A DNA stretch of 64,000 nt, taken from assembly GCA_004193595.1 (NCBI GenBank), contig RPGQ01000077.1, positions 1 through 64,000 of the forward strand, in the 5' to 3' direction. A model generated the notes under the pieces. That model made no database searches and was not told where the DNA came from. It was given only the letters and a program-made list of their open reading frames with translations. Source of the stretch: Desulfobacteraceae bacterium Eth-SRB2. GTDB lineage: Bacteria > Desulfobacterota > Desulfobacteria > Desulfobacterales > UBA11574. The translations under genes and the position numbers were made by a program. Of this stretch, positions 44,875 through 54,194 are shown piece by piece (within the stretch, counting starts at the first letter, position 1; every line of letters starts with the position of its first letter).

Positions 44875-47142
44875 TTAACTTGAATAGCGGCCGGTCTTGC
44901 GTTTTTTTCTCTGGCTCCTCTTTTTTCTGTCTCCGTCTTCGCCGTAATACTGGTAGTAATACTGGTAGTAATAATAGCTGTCCCGGCCCACACTCACCGC
45001 GTTTAAAATGGCTCCCAGAACATTTGCATTCACGGCGTACAACTGTTCTAAACTGTTCTGAATGACCTGGCGGGGGGTTTCACCGGCACGGATGACCAGC
45101 AGCGTGGTGTCCACCATCTGAGCCAGTGCTACGGCATCGGTTACCCCTGAAATGGGGGGAGTATCAATAATAACCCGCGAATATTTTTTTCTTAAGTCAT
45201 TTAAGAACTGCGCCATCTTTTTGGAGCTGATAATTTCGGATGGGTTGGGAGGAATCGGTCCCACAGGCAATATGTCAAGACCTTGAATCGATGAGGCAAC
45301 AATAGCATTTTCGGGGTTTTCGGTTCCCACCAGGATACTTGATAATCCGATTTTGCGATCTATATCAAAAAGCTTGTGGATTCTCGGCCGGCGCATATCA
45401 CAATCCACAAGCAGGACTCTGGATTCGACATTTGCCATGGCCACGGACAAATTCGTGGATGAGCTGGTTTTTCCCTCTTTGGGTCCGGCGCTTGTCACCA
45501 TAATCACCTGGGGTGTTGTGTCTGCCGAAGAAAATAGAATCCCCGTGCGTATGCCGCGATAGGATTCACTGGCATTGGACTTGGGAGAATGGATTGTGAC
45601 AAGATCCAGGGGGACTGTATGTGGATTTCCGTCCGCAGAAAAGGCCGGCACCGGCCCAAGATACGGGATCTTCAGTTCTTCCTTGATTTCCTCGGGAAGC
45701 TTGATGGTATTGTCCAGGTATTCCAGAAAGAAAGCCAGGCCCACTCCCAGGGACAGGCCCACAATCACGGCAAGCAGAAGGTTGAGTTTCTTTTTGGGCT
45801 TCACCGGTAACCGAGGGACCTCTGCTTTGTCGATGATCCGGATATTCCCGGTCTTCATTTCTTCGGTCAAAGAGGTTTCTTTGAATCGTTTGATGAGCAG
45901 TTCATACATATGTTTTGAACTTTCCGTCTCCCGCTGGAGTACGCCGAACTGGACCGCCTTCTTGTTAAATTGGAGACTTTCCGTTTTTTGCTTGGCAAGG
46001 GCATGTTTCAGGGATTCTTCCCTGGCAAGGGCCAGTTTGTATTCATTTTTCAGGGAATTGACCACGCGTTTGGCTTCCACGGCTTTTCGCTTTTTCAGGT
46101 CCGCCAGTTCTGATTCAATGGCCTGCATCTGCGGATGATTTCTGCCGTATTTTTTAGAGAGCTCGGACATGCGGCTGTAAAGGACGACTTCCATTTTTTT
46201 GACTTCCTTGACTAAATCATTGCTCAATACTTCGGGAATCGAGTCAAGCATGTCCGGTGAGTTTTTCAATGTTAAGGCCTGGTGGTATCGTGTCTCGGCC
46301 TCCACCCGTTTTGATTCAGCTTCAACCACCTGGGCATTGAGTTCGGCAAGTTTCTGAGCGGTAATATTTTCAGCATCACTGGAAAAACCGGTGATGATCT
46401 GGTTTTCCTCTTTGTAGCGCAACAGAGCCTTTTCCGCGGCCTCGACTTTTTTCCGTTCATCGCTAACCCGTTCCCCCAGCCACTTTACCGCATCTTTGGC
46501 TGCCAGGAGTTTGATCTCGAGATTTTTGTCAATATAAGACATTACCAGTTCGTTTGCCATACGGGCCGCCATGGTCGGATTTTTTGCCTCGGCACTGACA
46601 TCCACCAGCCGGCTGTTTCGGATCGGACTTACATCAATCCGATCGATAAAGGCGGAAACCAGTTCGGAATCAGGGGAATCGTAATCTTGGGCCCGGGCAT
46701 TTGCCCCGTCTTTATCTTGTTCTGTTTTCAACAGGGATTTAATCCATTCCTTGGCGTTGCTCAGCGTGTCTCGAATCCAGCCCTTGATATTGGATATAAT
46801 TGTGTCTTTGGGTTGGGGAAAGAACTCTGTGCTGTTGTTAAGATCCAGCCTCCGGATTACCTCACGGGCAACCGCCCGGCTTTCGATGATCTTGTACTGG
46901 GTCTGGTAGTAATCGGTTCCCGTGGAATCAACGGCCAGGACTTCCTGGATGGATACCAGATTCGGGTTTTCCTTTTCAATCACGATGCGTGCGGTGGCCT
47001 GGTAAATGGGAACAGCAGTAAAGGTGTTGACCGCTACGGTAAGGACCAGCACCGTAAATATGGTGAAGATGATCCAGCGTCTTTTTATCATAACGCCAAG
47101 GTACTGCCGAAGGTCTATTTGCTTTTCTTTGTGTTCTTCCAT
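44875..47142 (-). CDS. Polysaccharide co-polymerase/tyrosine autokinase (Wzc-like)
   Basis: 755 residues. An N-terminal Wzz domain with a first membrane helix (about 22-45) is followed by a long periplasmic coiled coil (about 230-430), a GNVR-like end (PRLPVKPKKKLNLLLAVIVG) and a second membrane helix (about 458-480). The cytosolic BY-kinase has Walker A GPKEGKTS (about 553), Walker A' LLVDCDMRRPR and Walker B VIIDTPP. The C-terminus is Tyr-rich (DSYYYYQYYYQYYGEDG), the autophosphorylation cluster. It controls chain length and export with the Wza-like protein downstream in position and the PHP phosphatase. Confidence 0.95.
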   Translation of the reverse strand: MEEHKEKQIDLRQYLGVMIKRRWIIFTIFTVLVLTVAVNTFTAVPIYQATARIVIEKENPNLVSIQEVLAVDSTGTDYYQTQYKIIESRAVAREVIRRLDLNNSTEFFPQPKDTIISNIKGWIRDTLSNAKEWIKSLLKTEQDKDGANARAQDYDSPDSELVSAFIDRIDVSPIRNSRLVDVSAEAKNPTMAARMANELVMSYIDKNLEIKLLAAKDAVKWLGERVSDERKKVEAAEKALLRYKEENQIITGFSSDAENITAQKLAELNAQVVEAESKRVEAETRYHQALTLKNSPDMLDSIPEVLSNDLVKEVKKMEVVLYSRMSELSKKYGRNHPQMQAIESELADLKKRKAVEAKRVVNSLKNEYKLALAREESLKHALAKQKTESLQFNKKAVQFGVLQRETESSKHMYELLIKRFKETSLTEEMKTGNIRIIDKAEVPRLPVKPKKKLNLLLAVIVGLSLGVGLAFFLEYLDNTIKLPEEIKEELKIPYLGPVPAFSADGNPHTVPLDLVTIHSPKSNASESYRGIRTGILFSSADTTPQVIMVTSAGPKEGKTSSSTNLSVAMANVESRVLLVDCDMRRPRIHKLFDIDRKIGLSSILVGTENPENAIVASSIQGLDILPVGPIPPNPSEIISSKKMAQFLNDLRKKYSRVIIDTPPISGVTDAVALAQMVDTTLLVIRAGETPRQVIQNSLEQLYAVNANVLGAILNAVSVGRDSYYYYQYYYQYYGEDGDRKKRSQRKKRKTGRYSS

Positions 47143-47160
47143 ATTTATTCTTTCATAAAA

Positions 47161-48210
47161 TTAGAAAAAGCTCTCCGGGACGACAATAATATCGCCGGGA
47201 TGTATCAGGATATCCTGCCCCTTTTTTCCGGACTTGGTGATGGCATCTATCTTGACCACAATGATCTTTTCAATGCCGTCCTCCATGCGCACGATTCTGG
47301 TCCGGTTTCGGGCCGCGATCTTGGTAAAACCGCCGGCCATGCTAATGGCTTCTACCAGGGTAATATCCTTATCCCGGTAGAAAAACGATCCCGGTTTTTT
47401 CACCTGGCCGATCAGGTAAAACTGCCTGGCCCTGGGAATATAAAGGAGGTCCCTGTCCATAAGAAGCAGGTTTGACTGTTGATCACCTTCATGGAGCAAA
47501 GCCGCCAGATCGATGCGGATCACGATTTTTGTTTCGTATTGGGTGTCCGGATGTTGAGTTCTGATGATCATCAACTGATTGCCGCCCTGTTCGGATTCGA
47601 TTCCCTCTGCTTTGGAAATCGCATCAAGAACCCTTTCCCGGGCCTTGAGCGGAAAGGATCCGGGTTTTGCTACAGGTCCGAGCACCATGAACTGTTTGCT
47701 CCAGTAACCGCTGACAATAACGGAAACATGCGCGTCGATGATAAACTGGCCCCGGGCGAGCTTATCGGATATAAGCGTTTCAATCTCGGAGGTGGTGAGG
47801 CCGTTCACCAGTATCCGGCCGATCAGGGGAAAGGAGATATTGCCGTCGGCGCTGATGCGAACGCCTGTGCGGGAAAGGTCAGGTTCCTCGTATACTTTGA
47901 TATCTAGGATATCGTATCCGCCAACCCTGTAATCCAGGGCAACGGGGTTGTCGGCATTTGGATAGGCGGCAAGGTACTGGGTGACGGAATAGTTCTGGGT
48001 GCCCTTAATGACATTGTTGAGTTTATGGCCGTTATTTTCATTTTTTTTTGCCGCCCTGATTGCTTCAAGTTTAGCGAGTTCCTTTTTGCTGAGATCCTTG
48101 TTTATTCCTCCCGTGACCTCTATTACCCTTACGATATCTTTACCCGTGGAGCAAGAATTGATAAATGATAAGGCAATAAAAGCAAGTATAAATCTAAATG
48201 ATAATTTCAT
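47161..48210 (-). CDS. Polysaccharide export lipoprotein (Wza-like)
   Basis: 349 residues. A signal peptide ends in a lipobox-like LSFINSC (Cys near 20). The Poly_export domain (YRVGGYDILDIKVYEEPDLSRTGVRISADGNISFPLIGRILVNGLTTSEI, about 90-140) is followed by two SLBB-like segments (VLGPVAKPGSFPLKARERVLDAISKAEG; LIGQVKKPGSFFYRDKDITLVEAISMAGGF). It would form the outer-membrane export channel. It lies 19 bp upstream of the kinase gene. Confidence 0.93.
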   Translation of the reverse strand: MKLSFRFILAFIALSFINSCSTGKDIVRVIEVTGGINKDLSKKELAKLEAIRAAKKNENNGHKLNNVIKGTQNYSVTQYLAAYPNADNPVALDYRVGGYDILDIKVYEEPDLSRTGVRISADGNISFPLIGRILVNGLTTSEIETLISDKLARGQFIIDAHVSVIVSGYWSKQFMVLGPVAKPGSFPLKARERVLDAISKAEGIESEQGGNQLMIIRTQHPDTQYETKIVIRIDLAALLHEGDQQSNLLLMDRDLLYIPRARQFYLIGQVKKPGSFFYRDKDITLVEAISMAGGFTKIAARNRTRIVRMEDGIEKIIVVKIDAITKSGKKGQDILIHPGDIIVVPESFF

Positions 48211-48230
48211 TTAAATACCTAATTAAAAAA

Positions 48231-48317
48231 TGAACGTCCAACATCGAACATTGAACATCGAACGTCGAATAATGATGTCGCTTCGCTCCTCAAATTATTC
48301 CAACATCGAATGAATAA
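48231..48317. repeat. 'AACATCGAAC' dispersed repeat
   Basis: Reiterated GAACGTCCAACATCGAAC-like units, related to the copy embedded in the Wzy-like gene at 10738-10797. Confidence 0.65.
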
Positions 48318-48340
48318 CAAACATCCAATAACTAATAACT

Positions 48341-48465
48341 GATGGCTTCGTAAAAAGTCCTAAAACCGTCATGCCGGACTTGATCCGGAATCCAGTATTT
48401 TCAAGCAGTTGCAGACCATCTGGACTCCGGTTTTCACCGGAGTGACGACTTTTTACGAGACCATC
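48341..48465. repeat. MITE-like element 'TCGTAAAAAGTC', copy 1
   Basis: The left end GATGGCTTCGTAAAAAGTC and the right end GACTTTTTACGAGACCATC are inverted repeats with few mismatches, 125 bp overall, with no ORF. Copy 2 is at 54195-54345. Confidence 0.75.
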
Positions 48466-48481
48466 AATAACTAACTAATAA

Positions 48482-49771
48482 TCAGAACTTGCCGGTGATC
48501 TGAAACGCCACGGTATTAACCGTGTACTCATCATCGTCGTATTGGCTTCTGCTGGCCTGGTTGTCCTGGTATTTGTATGACAGGCCGGCACTTAGCCAAT
48601 CCCTTATGGAATAGTCGACACCACACCTGGCCGTGTAAAGATCAAGCTCTTTTTTCGCGTTCCCGGGGCGTTCATCCAGGTAATCCTTATTGCTCCACTC
48701 AAATCCAAGCTTCGCGGAAATCCGGTCGGTGAAGTTTTGTGTCAGCGCTAACCCAATGATCGTTCTCAGATACGTGGCCGAGACGTCTCCGGAAAAATCA
48801 GCGGAATTGGAGGCTTGTTTGTACCTTTTTAGGTTTAGGGAAAGGCTTGTTTTTTCCACCGGTTTATAGCCGACTTCGGCTTCCATTGCAAAGAAACTGT
48901 CATCATCGTATTTATTTCCGTTTTTATCCATGTCATTATCGAAATCAATGGTACCTAATCCGAGTTTAAACTCGCCGCTTAATTTTCCGCCCGGCTTAAA
49001 ACGGGCGCCGATTAAAAAGTTGTCAATGATGTAGTCCTGGGAGTTTTCGGAATTCCATTCATCGAACCCGTCACGATTAACGTCGATGCCGTCGTTTTGC
49101 GCATCATACTCAGTATCATTTCGCAGGTACTGGCCGAACAGGGCGGTCTTTGGGGTCAGGTTGTAGAATACGGCAAGACCGTATTTATGCTCGATGGTAT
49201 CCTGGAATTCATCCTTTAGCAGATCGTATCGCTCCACAAAGTTGCTGTATGTTGCCTCTATGCAATATCTTCCTGCAAATTCGTAGCCTGCAATGATGTT
49301 AACCAGGTTGTTCCATCGCTCGGTCTGCACTCCCAAACGGAACTCTTCTTTTGAGTCAAAAGGGTCTTCAGTGTCTTGAAAACTGTCCTGCACCCGCAGA
49401 TAAAGCCCTTTGGGCGTTTTGAGGCCTGCAGAGACAAACAGCCGGTGATCCTCGTAGTCGTTGTCGTCATAGTCGCTGTATTTCACTATGCCGACCTTGT
49501 ACCCGGCAGAAAGGAAGTTGCCCGGCGTACCGGAAATTTTCAGACCGATACCGGGCGTTATCGTATGAATGAAATCGTCATCTTCATGCCCGCTTTCAAA
49601 ATAAATATTGTCTTTGTATTCACCCTTGTATGAGAGTTCCGGGTTTATCTCGAACCTGCCCAAATGGATATTTCCAATGGCAAAAACCGAGGGCACCCAA
49701 AGAAAGAGGGTGAGGCATATCAATAAACCTGTTTTAATTACACCTTGCGTTGCAAATTGCTTGTTTTTCAT
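48482..49771 (-). CDS. Outer-membrane beta-barrel protein of the polysaccharide locus
   Basis: About 429 residues. A signal peptide (GLLICLTLFLWVPSVFA) precedes a series of amphipathic strands with alternating pattern (GEYKDNIYFESG; FLSAGYKVGIVKYSDYDDNDYED; LYLRVQDSFQDTEDPF) and a C-terminal Phe (VAFQITGKF), typical of outer-membrane barrels encoded beside Wza/Wzc-like genes. It may help the polymer cross or attach to the outer membrane. The ATG at 49771 is preferred for its AGGAG site; upstream codons come from repeat DNA. Confidence 0.8.
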   Translation of the reverse strand: MKNKQFATQGVIKTGLLICLTLFLWVPSVFAIGNIHLGRFEINPELSYKGEYKDNIYFESGHEDDDFIHTITPGIGLKISGTPGNFLSAGYKVGIVKYSDYDDNDYEDHRLFVSAGLKTPKGLYLRVQDSFQDTEDPFDSKEEFRLGVQTERWNNLVNIIAGYEFAGRYCIEATYSNFVERYDLLKDEFQDTIEHKYGLAVFYNLTPKTALFGQYLRNDTEYDAQNDGIDVNRDGFDEWNSENSQDYIIDNFLIGARFKPGGKLSGEFKLGLGTIDFDNDMDKNGNKYDDDSFFAMEAEVGYKPVEKTSLSLNLKRYKQASNSADFSGDVSATYLRTIIGLALTQNFTDRISAKLGFEWSNKDYLDERPGNAKKELDLYTARCGVDYSIRDWLSAGLSYKYQDNQASRSQYDDDEYTVNTVAFQITGKF

Positions 49772-49811
49772 TTTTATACTCCTAGCCGGACAGGCCGGAA
49801 CAAAAAGGGAT

Positions 49812-50003
49812 TGAAAATTGAATATTGACAATTGACTATTTAAGGAAGTCGCCCTTTGCAATTGAATATTGACGATTGAATATTTGAGGTGTCGCTGCGC
49901 TCCGCCATTGTATTATTTTCTTAAATTTTCACTTTTCAATGTTCAATATTCAATGTCACAGTTCCTTAAATATTCAATCTTCAATCGAAAATATTCAATG
50001 TAC
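49812..50003. repeat. 'ATTGAATATTGACAATTG' repeat cluster
   Basis: Several units (ATTGAATATTGACGATTGAA and the inverse TTCAATATTCAATG) in direct and inverted orientation around GTCGCTGCGCTCCGCC. No gene. Confidence 0.6.
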
Positions 50004-50016
50004 AAAACACGTTTTA

Positions 50017-50586
50017 TTATTGCCCGTAAGGCGGCGGTGGCGGCGGTGGCGACGGTGGCGGCGGCCCTTCTTCGGTAGGGGGTGCGATTGCATCGGCAAT
50101 ACTCTGCTCGATGCTGTCTTTATACTCCGGCGCGGCTGCAATAACGCTTTCCGCGATTTCTGCTGCTTTTCCCGGTACTGCTTTAGCAACGCTTCCCGCG
50201 ATTTCTGCTGCCTTTTCCGGTACGGCTTCAGCAACGCTTCCTGCGATATCTGCAGCATATTCGTCGGGTACGGCTTCAGCAACCTTGCCCGCGATTTCTG
50301 CTGCCTTTTCCGGTACTGCTTTAGCAACGCTTACTGCAATATCTACTGCCAGGTCGGAGTTGGCCTCGGCTGCAATTTTGGCAATCTCAGCGGCCAGGTC
50401 AGGGTTTTGCGACGCTAAATTCGCAATTGCGTCAATATTCCCTGCCATGGCATAGGCTTCTATATCTGACTTTATATCCTCAACAACCAATGCTTGGGAT
50501 TCAGAAGCTGAACCCACAACCAGTAAAATGATTGCCATCAGAAAAAAGACTCCCAGACGATTTGCCCATGCATTAAACTTTTTCAT
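50017..50586 (-). CDS. Secreted alanine-rich repeat protein with polyproline tail
   Basis: About 189 residues. A signal peptide (LGVFFLMAIILLVVGSASESQA) is followed by four or five imperfect repeats of about 15-17 residues such as KAAEIAGSVAKAVPE and EYAADIAGSVAEAVPE (about 90-160), which would form amphipathic helices, and a C-terminal tract (PPTEEGPPPPSPPPPPPPYGQ). No known domain was recognised. It sits between the orphan kinase and the export genes, with GGAGG 5 nt before the ATG. A surface, scaffold or regulatory role in export is possible but unproven. Confidence 0.7.
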   Translation of the reverse strand: MKKFNAWANRLGVFFLMAIILLVVGSASESQALVVEDIKSDIEAYAMAGNIDAIANLASQNPDLAAEIAKIAAEANSDLAVDIAVSVAKAVPEKAAEIAGKVAEAVPDEYAADIAGSVAEAVPEKAAEIAGSVAKAVPGKAAEIAESVIAAAPEYKDSIEQSIADAIAPPTEEGPPPPSPPPPPPPYGQ

Positions 50587-50750
50587 AATCACCTCCATTG
50601 TTAATGGTTTAAAAAATTTTCAAAAGTTTCGAAAAATACAGCTCCGCCTGCTCGATTACATTATGTAACCCAGTAAATGAACTAATGGCTTCGCCCCAAT
50701 TGGAATAATGGCCCCGGTGAAATAGAAAAAACTTTTTGCCCCGCGAATTC

Positions 50751-51485
50751 TTACGCCCGGCCATTGATCGAAGGCAGGTAAATGCGAACCGCTGTTCCTT
50801 TCCACAGTTCGGAATCAACCCTGATCCAGCCGTCATGGTTCTTGACAATCCCGTATACGGCAGCCATACCGAGACCACAACCCTGAATTTTCGTGGTGAA
50901 AAAGGGCTCGAATATCCTGTCTTTTGTTTCCTCGTCCATGCCTTTGCCATTATCCTTAATTGTAAGGCAGGCATAACAACCCGGCTCAAGACCGGCAGGC
51001 CTTCCCGCAAAATCCTCGCCAATATCTTCGTTTCTTGTGCTAATCTGAATCAGGCCTTTCGCTTTAATGGCCTCTTGAGCATTGTCCAGCAGCGCAGAGA
51101 GCACCATCTGCATCTGGGTGAAATCAGCTTCCACATGAGAAACATCAATCGTAAGATCTGTCTCTATATGTATGCCTTGATTGATGCTGTGCTGAATCAA
51201 CAGTAGGGATTCTGCCACGAAATCCGTTAGGGACAGGACTTTGGGTTGATATTTTCCTTCCCGGGCAAAGGCCAAAAATTGATTGGTCAGGTGAGACATC
51301 CTGCAAACGGAAGCCCTCACTGGCTCAATATATTTGTCTATCTTCTCGTTGTCAGGCAGATTCATCTTGAGCAAGTCAATATATCCGGTGATTATATGTA
51401 AATCATTGTTGAATCGGTGCGCTATCCCACCGGCCAGGGTTGAGATCGCCTCCATCATCTGGGCTTGTTCTCTTTGGCTTTCCAT
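50751..51485 (-). CDS. Short histidine kinase
   Basis: 244 residues with only the kinase core: HisKA-like helix with the phospho-acceptor in TLAGGIAHRFNNDLHIITGYI (His near 22), N box LLDNAQEAI, G1 KDNGKGMDEE, F box FEPFFTTK, and G2 GCGLGMAAVYGIV. No input domain and no receiver are attached, so it may have lost its sensor or act through a partner. No response regulator gene is adjacent. Confidence 0.85.
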   Translation of the reverse strand: MESQREQAQMMEAISTLAGGIAHRFNNDLHIITGYIDLLKMNLPDNEKIDKYIEPVRASVCRMSHLTNQFLAFAREGKYQPKVLSLTDFVAESLLLIQHSINQGIHIETDLTIDVSHVEADFTQMQMVLSALLDNAQEAIKAKGLIQISTRNEDIGEDFAGRPAGLEPGCYACLTIKDNGKGMDEETKDRIFEPFFTTKIQGCGLGMAAVYGIVKNHDGWIRVDSELWKGTAVRIYLPSINGRA

Positions 51486-51862
51486 TTTCCGGTTTTTCCC
51501 CTTTGCCGATTTTCCTTTCGGTTACTTGCCGGAGTTTTCCCCCTGAAAAGGGGAAAGCTTTGAATTTTTCATAAATGTTTCGCTTTGGAAAGATACAGCT
51601 CCGCTCCCTGACTTACACAAAAAAAGCGTTATCAACTCCCTGATCTTATTAGTAATATCTTATCTTTCGGCAAAACAACCGGCCTTATTCGCACCATGTC
51701 TCTTACTCAATGCGCCACGCGCTTTGGTCCGTCGAATAGCCACACTGCCTCATTCGATAGCCGTTCTCTTTTATTTTCCGGTTTATCAGACCGGGCTTGA
51801 GTATCAGCACAAAACCCTCTGCTGGTGTGCCAGAATAAGAATTTCACTGAAAATGTAAAATA
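51486..51862. other. Intergenic between divergent genes
   Basis: No gene recognised. It separates the minus-strand polysaccharide locus from the plus-strand XRE gene and should contain promoters for both, but no clear -35/-10 pair was assigned. Confidence 0.4.
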
Positions 51863-51880
51863 TAAGGTATATATACCTTA
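51863..51880. promoter_or_regulatory. Perfect 18-bp palindrome, candidate operator
   Basis: TAAGGTATATATACCTTA is an exact palindrome about 80 bp upstream of the XRE start. Small XRE regulators commonly bind such sites, so autoregulation is likely; control of the divergent polysaccharide genes is possible. Confidence 0.6.
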
Positions 51881-51958
51881 TTGTCAATAAAATAGTGATT
51901 ATAGCCATATAGTTTTCTCCAGTTAGAAGGATTATTGTCATAGCTAAAGGAGAAAATA

Positions 51959-52321
51959 ATGGATATAATCCCTAAAGAAGAACTGTTAAAATGGTTTTCT
52001 CAAAACCTAAAAAGGATAAGAAAGGAAAAAGGCTATAGCCAGGAAGCACTATCCGAAATTGCCGGAATAGATCTTTCCTATTATGGGGCAGTTGAAAGAG
52101 GGCAGAGGGCAATCACCATATATAAATTGTTCCAGATAACTAATGCCTTAGGTATCCCGATGCGTTATCTTTTCTCCGGTGAACCCAGTCGCCCCCAAGA
52201 CGAAAGAGAAGATAACTTTGAGGAATTAATCAAATTTTTAAGAAAAATAGATGGACAAGATCTTGTTTTTTTTAAAAATTTGTTGGAAAAACTTATTGAA
52301 TGGAAGAATGCAGCCCTTTAA
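51959..52321 (+). CDS. XRE-family transcriptional regulator
   Basis: 120 residues. The helix-turn-helix is at residues about 12-65 (LKRIRKEKGYSQEALSEIAGIDLSYYGAVERGQRAITIYKLFQITNALGIP), followed by a short linker and a helical C-terminal region (NFEELIKFLRKIDGQDLVFFKNLLEKLIEW) likely for dimerisation. AAAGGAG precedes the ATG at a good distance. It lies at the upstream edge of the polysaccharide locus and may control it. Confidence 0.88.
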   Translation: MDIIPKEELLKWFSQNLKRIRKEKGYSQEALSEIAGIDLSYYGAVERGQRAITIYKLFQITNALGIPMRYLFSGEPSRPQDEREDNFEELIKFLRKIDGQDLVFFKNLLEKLIEWKNAAL

Positions 52322-52346
52322 CCAAAGATAGTCAGCAATGAGGATG

Positions 52347-52400
52347 TGTACTTAACTCCAGTAACCAAAAAAAATATAGTATGTACTGGAGTTAAGTACA
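52347..52400. repeat. Perfect 17-bp inverted repeat
   Basis: TGTACTTAACTCCAGTA and its exact complement TACTGGAGTTAAGTACA are separated by 20 bp. It lies just after the XRE gene and before a transposase remnant. No T-run follows, so it is not a classic terminator; it may be the end of a former element. Confidence 0.65.
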
Positions 52401-52420
52401 TACCCCAGTATAGCAAAAAA

Positions 52421-52630
52421 GGCCAGCCCGAAGAGGTAGTAGTCTATGATTTTATAAATAAAGAATTTGGCAAGGTAGCCCCTTATGGCATTTATGATTT
52501 TTTTTAGAAATGAAGGTTTCGTCAATGTTGGAATCAGTAAAGATACGGCGGAATTTGCGGTCAACTCAATAAAAACATGGTGGTATGAAATGGGAAAGGC
52601 TGAATATTCTCGGGCCAGGGAGTTGACATA
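52421..52630 (+). pseudogene. ISAzo13-type transposase fragment
   Basis: GKVAPYGIYDFF, a one-base frame change at a T run, then RNEGFVNVGISKDTAEFAVNSIKTWWYEMGKAEYSRARELT match the region before the catalytic core of ISAzo13-like (Rhodopirellula-type) transposases. Both ends are missing. Confidence 0.65.
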
Positions 52631-53007
52631 GTATAAAGGTCATTTTTTCAATTCCTTAGTGCTCTAACTCATAAATTTGGTGACGTATTTTAGCAGTTTT
52701 TTTTTACCGCCCGCTTCGCTTGAGACGCAAAGAACGCCGAGACAGAAAGATTTTCCCTTTGCCATTTAACCGGGGTCACGGAAAGCAAAAAAACAAATTC
52801 TCTGCGCTCTCTGCGTCTGCCGTGAGTATAATTTCAGGACACTTGATTTCCTAAAAGCGCATTTAATGAGTAAAGATTTAAGGATATGCCGTTATTTCAT
52901 CGGGTTGAGAATATCACACCGGCTGGAATTAAGTTATTGCAATCGGAAAATGCGCATGACACCTTTAACATCATTATCTGACAGGATATATGAAAGGAAA
53001 AGGTGCC

Positions 53008-54035
53008 ATGCCTCAGCAGATATTACCACTTATTCCACGCGGTGTAACCCAAATCAACGGACTGGTCAGTGTTTGGCGTGATGATGAGAACTGGACCTAC
53101 TTTTATAGCGCGCATCCGATTTATTCACACCGGAAGAGCGATCGGCGAATGTTTCGGTTGGTCACCTCCCAACTGATTGATTCCGAGGCCTGTCGCCAAG
53201 TTGATATACGAAAAGCTTTCGGCGTATCCAAAAGCAGTATTATCCGGTCGCTGAATAAGCTTCGTATCAGTGGTCCCGAAGCATTTTTTGTTCAGCGTCG
53301 ATGACGACGTGGCGGCAAAGTATTTACATCCGAGATGCTTGAGAGAGCACAGGGTTTACTGGATCAAGGATACACGAGAAACGAAGCTGTTCAAGAGCTT
53401 GGTGTCAAATATGACACTTTTCGCAAAGCGATAAATGACGGTCGATTAATCGAATCACGGACAATAGAGCCAGTCGTTACCAAGTCGTCTCGCAACGTGG
53501 TAGACGTTGCCGCTGCCGATGGTATGGGGATAGCCTGTACCAGGGTGGGGGAACGCGTGCTGGCGTCATTGGGCAAATTGATCGGGGCGGCGGTACGCTT
53601 TTATCAACTCGAAGAATTGAAAGAAAAACTGAAACAGACCGACAAGCACATTAAATGGGGAGAACTTGACGAGAAGGATAGGTTTTTGCGGTTGCTTCCG
53701 GGAAGAAAACGCCTGATGGATACCATCCGTATGATTGGATATCGTTCGGAAATAGCTATGGTTGGGTTAATCACCGGTCCGACGGTGGACTCGTCAGATG
53801 CTCGGCGTCTACTCCAGGATCTTTTCTTGATTGAAGCCGATATCCTACCCAGACCAGAAGCTGAGCAATTGAATATACGCGTAAACAGTGCTTCCATGCC
53901 GGCGGCTAATCGAGCCCTTGCACAACTGTTTGAGCATCTGAACAATGCCCAAGTAAAATATCCCGGAACAGAAATGCGACTGATCTTCGAACTCGGGGGA
54001 TATACCGCCTTCAATTATGCTGAGGGTGTCAGATA
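53008..54035 (+). pseudogene. Large transposase with a stop codon and a central deletion
   Basis: The N-terminal part (MPQQILPLIPRGVTQINGLVSVWRDDENWTYFYSAHPIYSH...FGVSKSSIIRSLNKL) runs to a TGA at about 53302. The frame resumes (RRGGKVFTSEMLERAQGLLDQGYTRNEAVQELGVKYDTFRKAIND...GERVLASLGKL) and then jumps, near 53605, to what looks like the C-terminal part of the same family (EELKEKLKQTDKHIKWGELDEKDRFLRLLPGRKRLMDTIRM). The middle, where a DDE core of several hundred residues is expected, is absent. The family name is uncertain. Confidence 0.65.
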
Positions 54036-54078
54036 ATTTTCCCAGAGGTGCAGTGTCCTGAAGTTAGAAGATCTTTTG

Positions 54079-54145
54079 GTAACATCTCAATAAATTATGG
54101 AACCCGGTCAATATCACCATTTAATACACCAGAACTGAGAAGTTA
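54079..54145. repeat. 72-bp palindromic element, copy B (shortened)
   Basis: It begins GTAACATCTCAATAAATTATG and contains CGGTCAATATCACCATTTAA as in copy A, but the right arm is shortened (AGAACTGAGAAGTTA). Confidence 0.7.
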
Positions 54146-54194
54146 GAAATTTCGACGGTACAGTTATTGATGAACTCGTAATAAGTCCGATTTC

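Noticed and set aside
45575-46138. Plus-strand frame of 187 codons inside the tyrosine kinase gene
   Set aside because: Ser/Arg-rich shadow of the kinase coding sequence, no start signal.
49869-50418. Plus-strand frames over the secreted repeat protein
   Set aside because: They mirror the tandem repeat on the other strand; only the minus-strand product has a signal peptide and ribosome-binding site.
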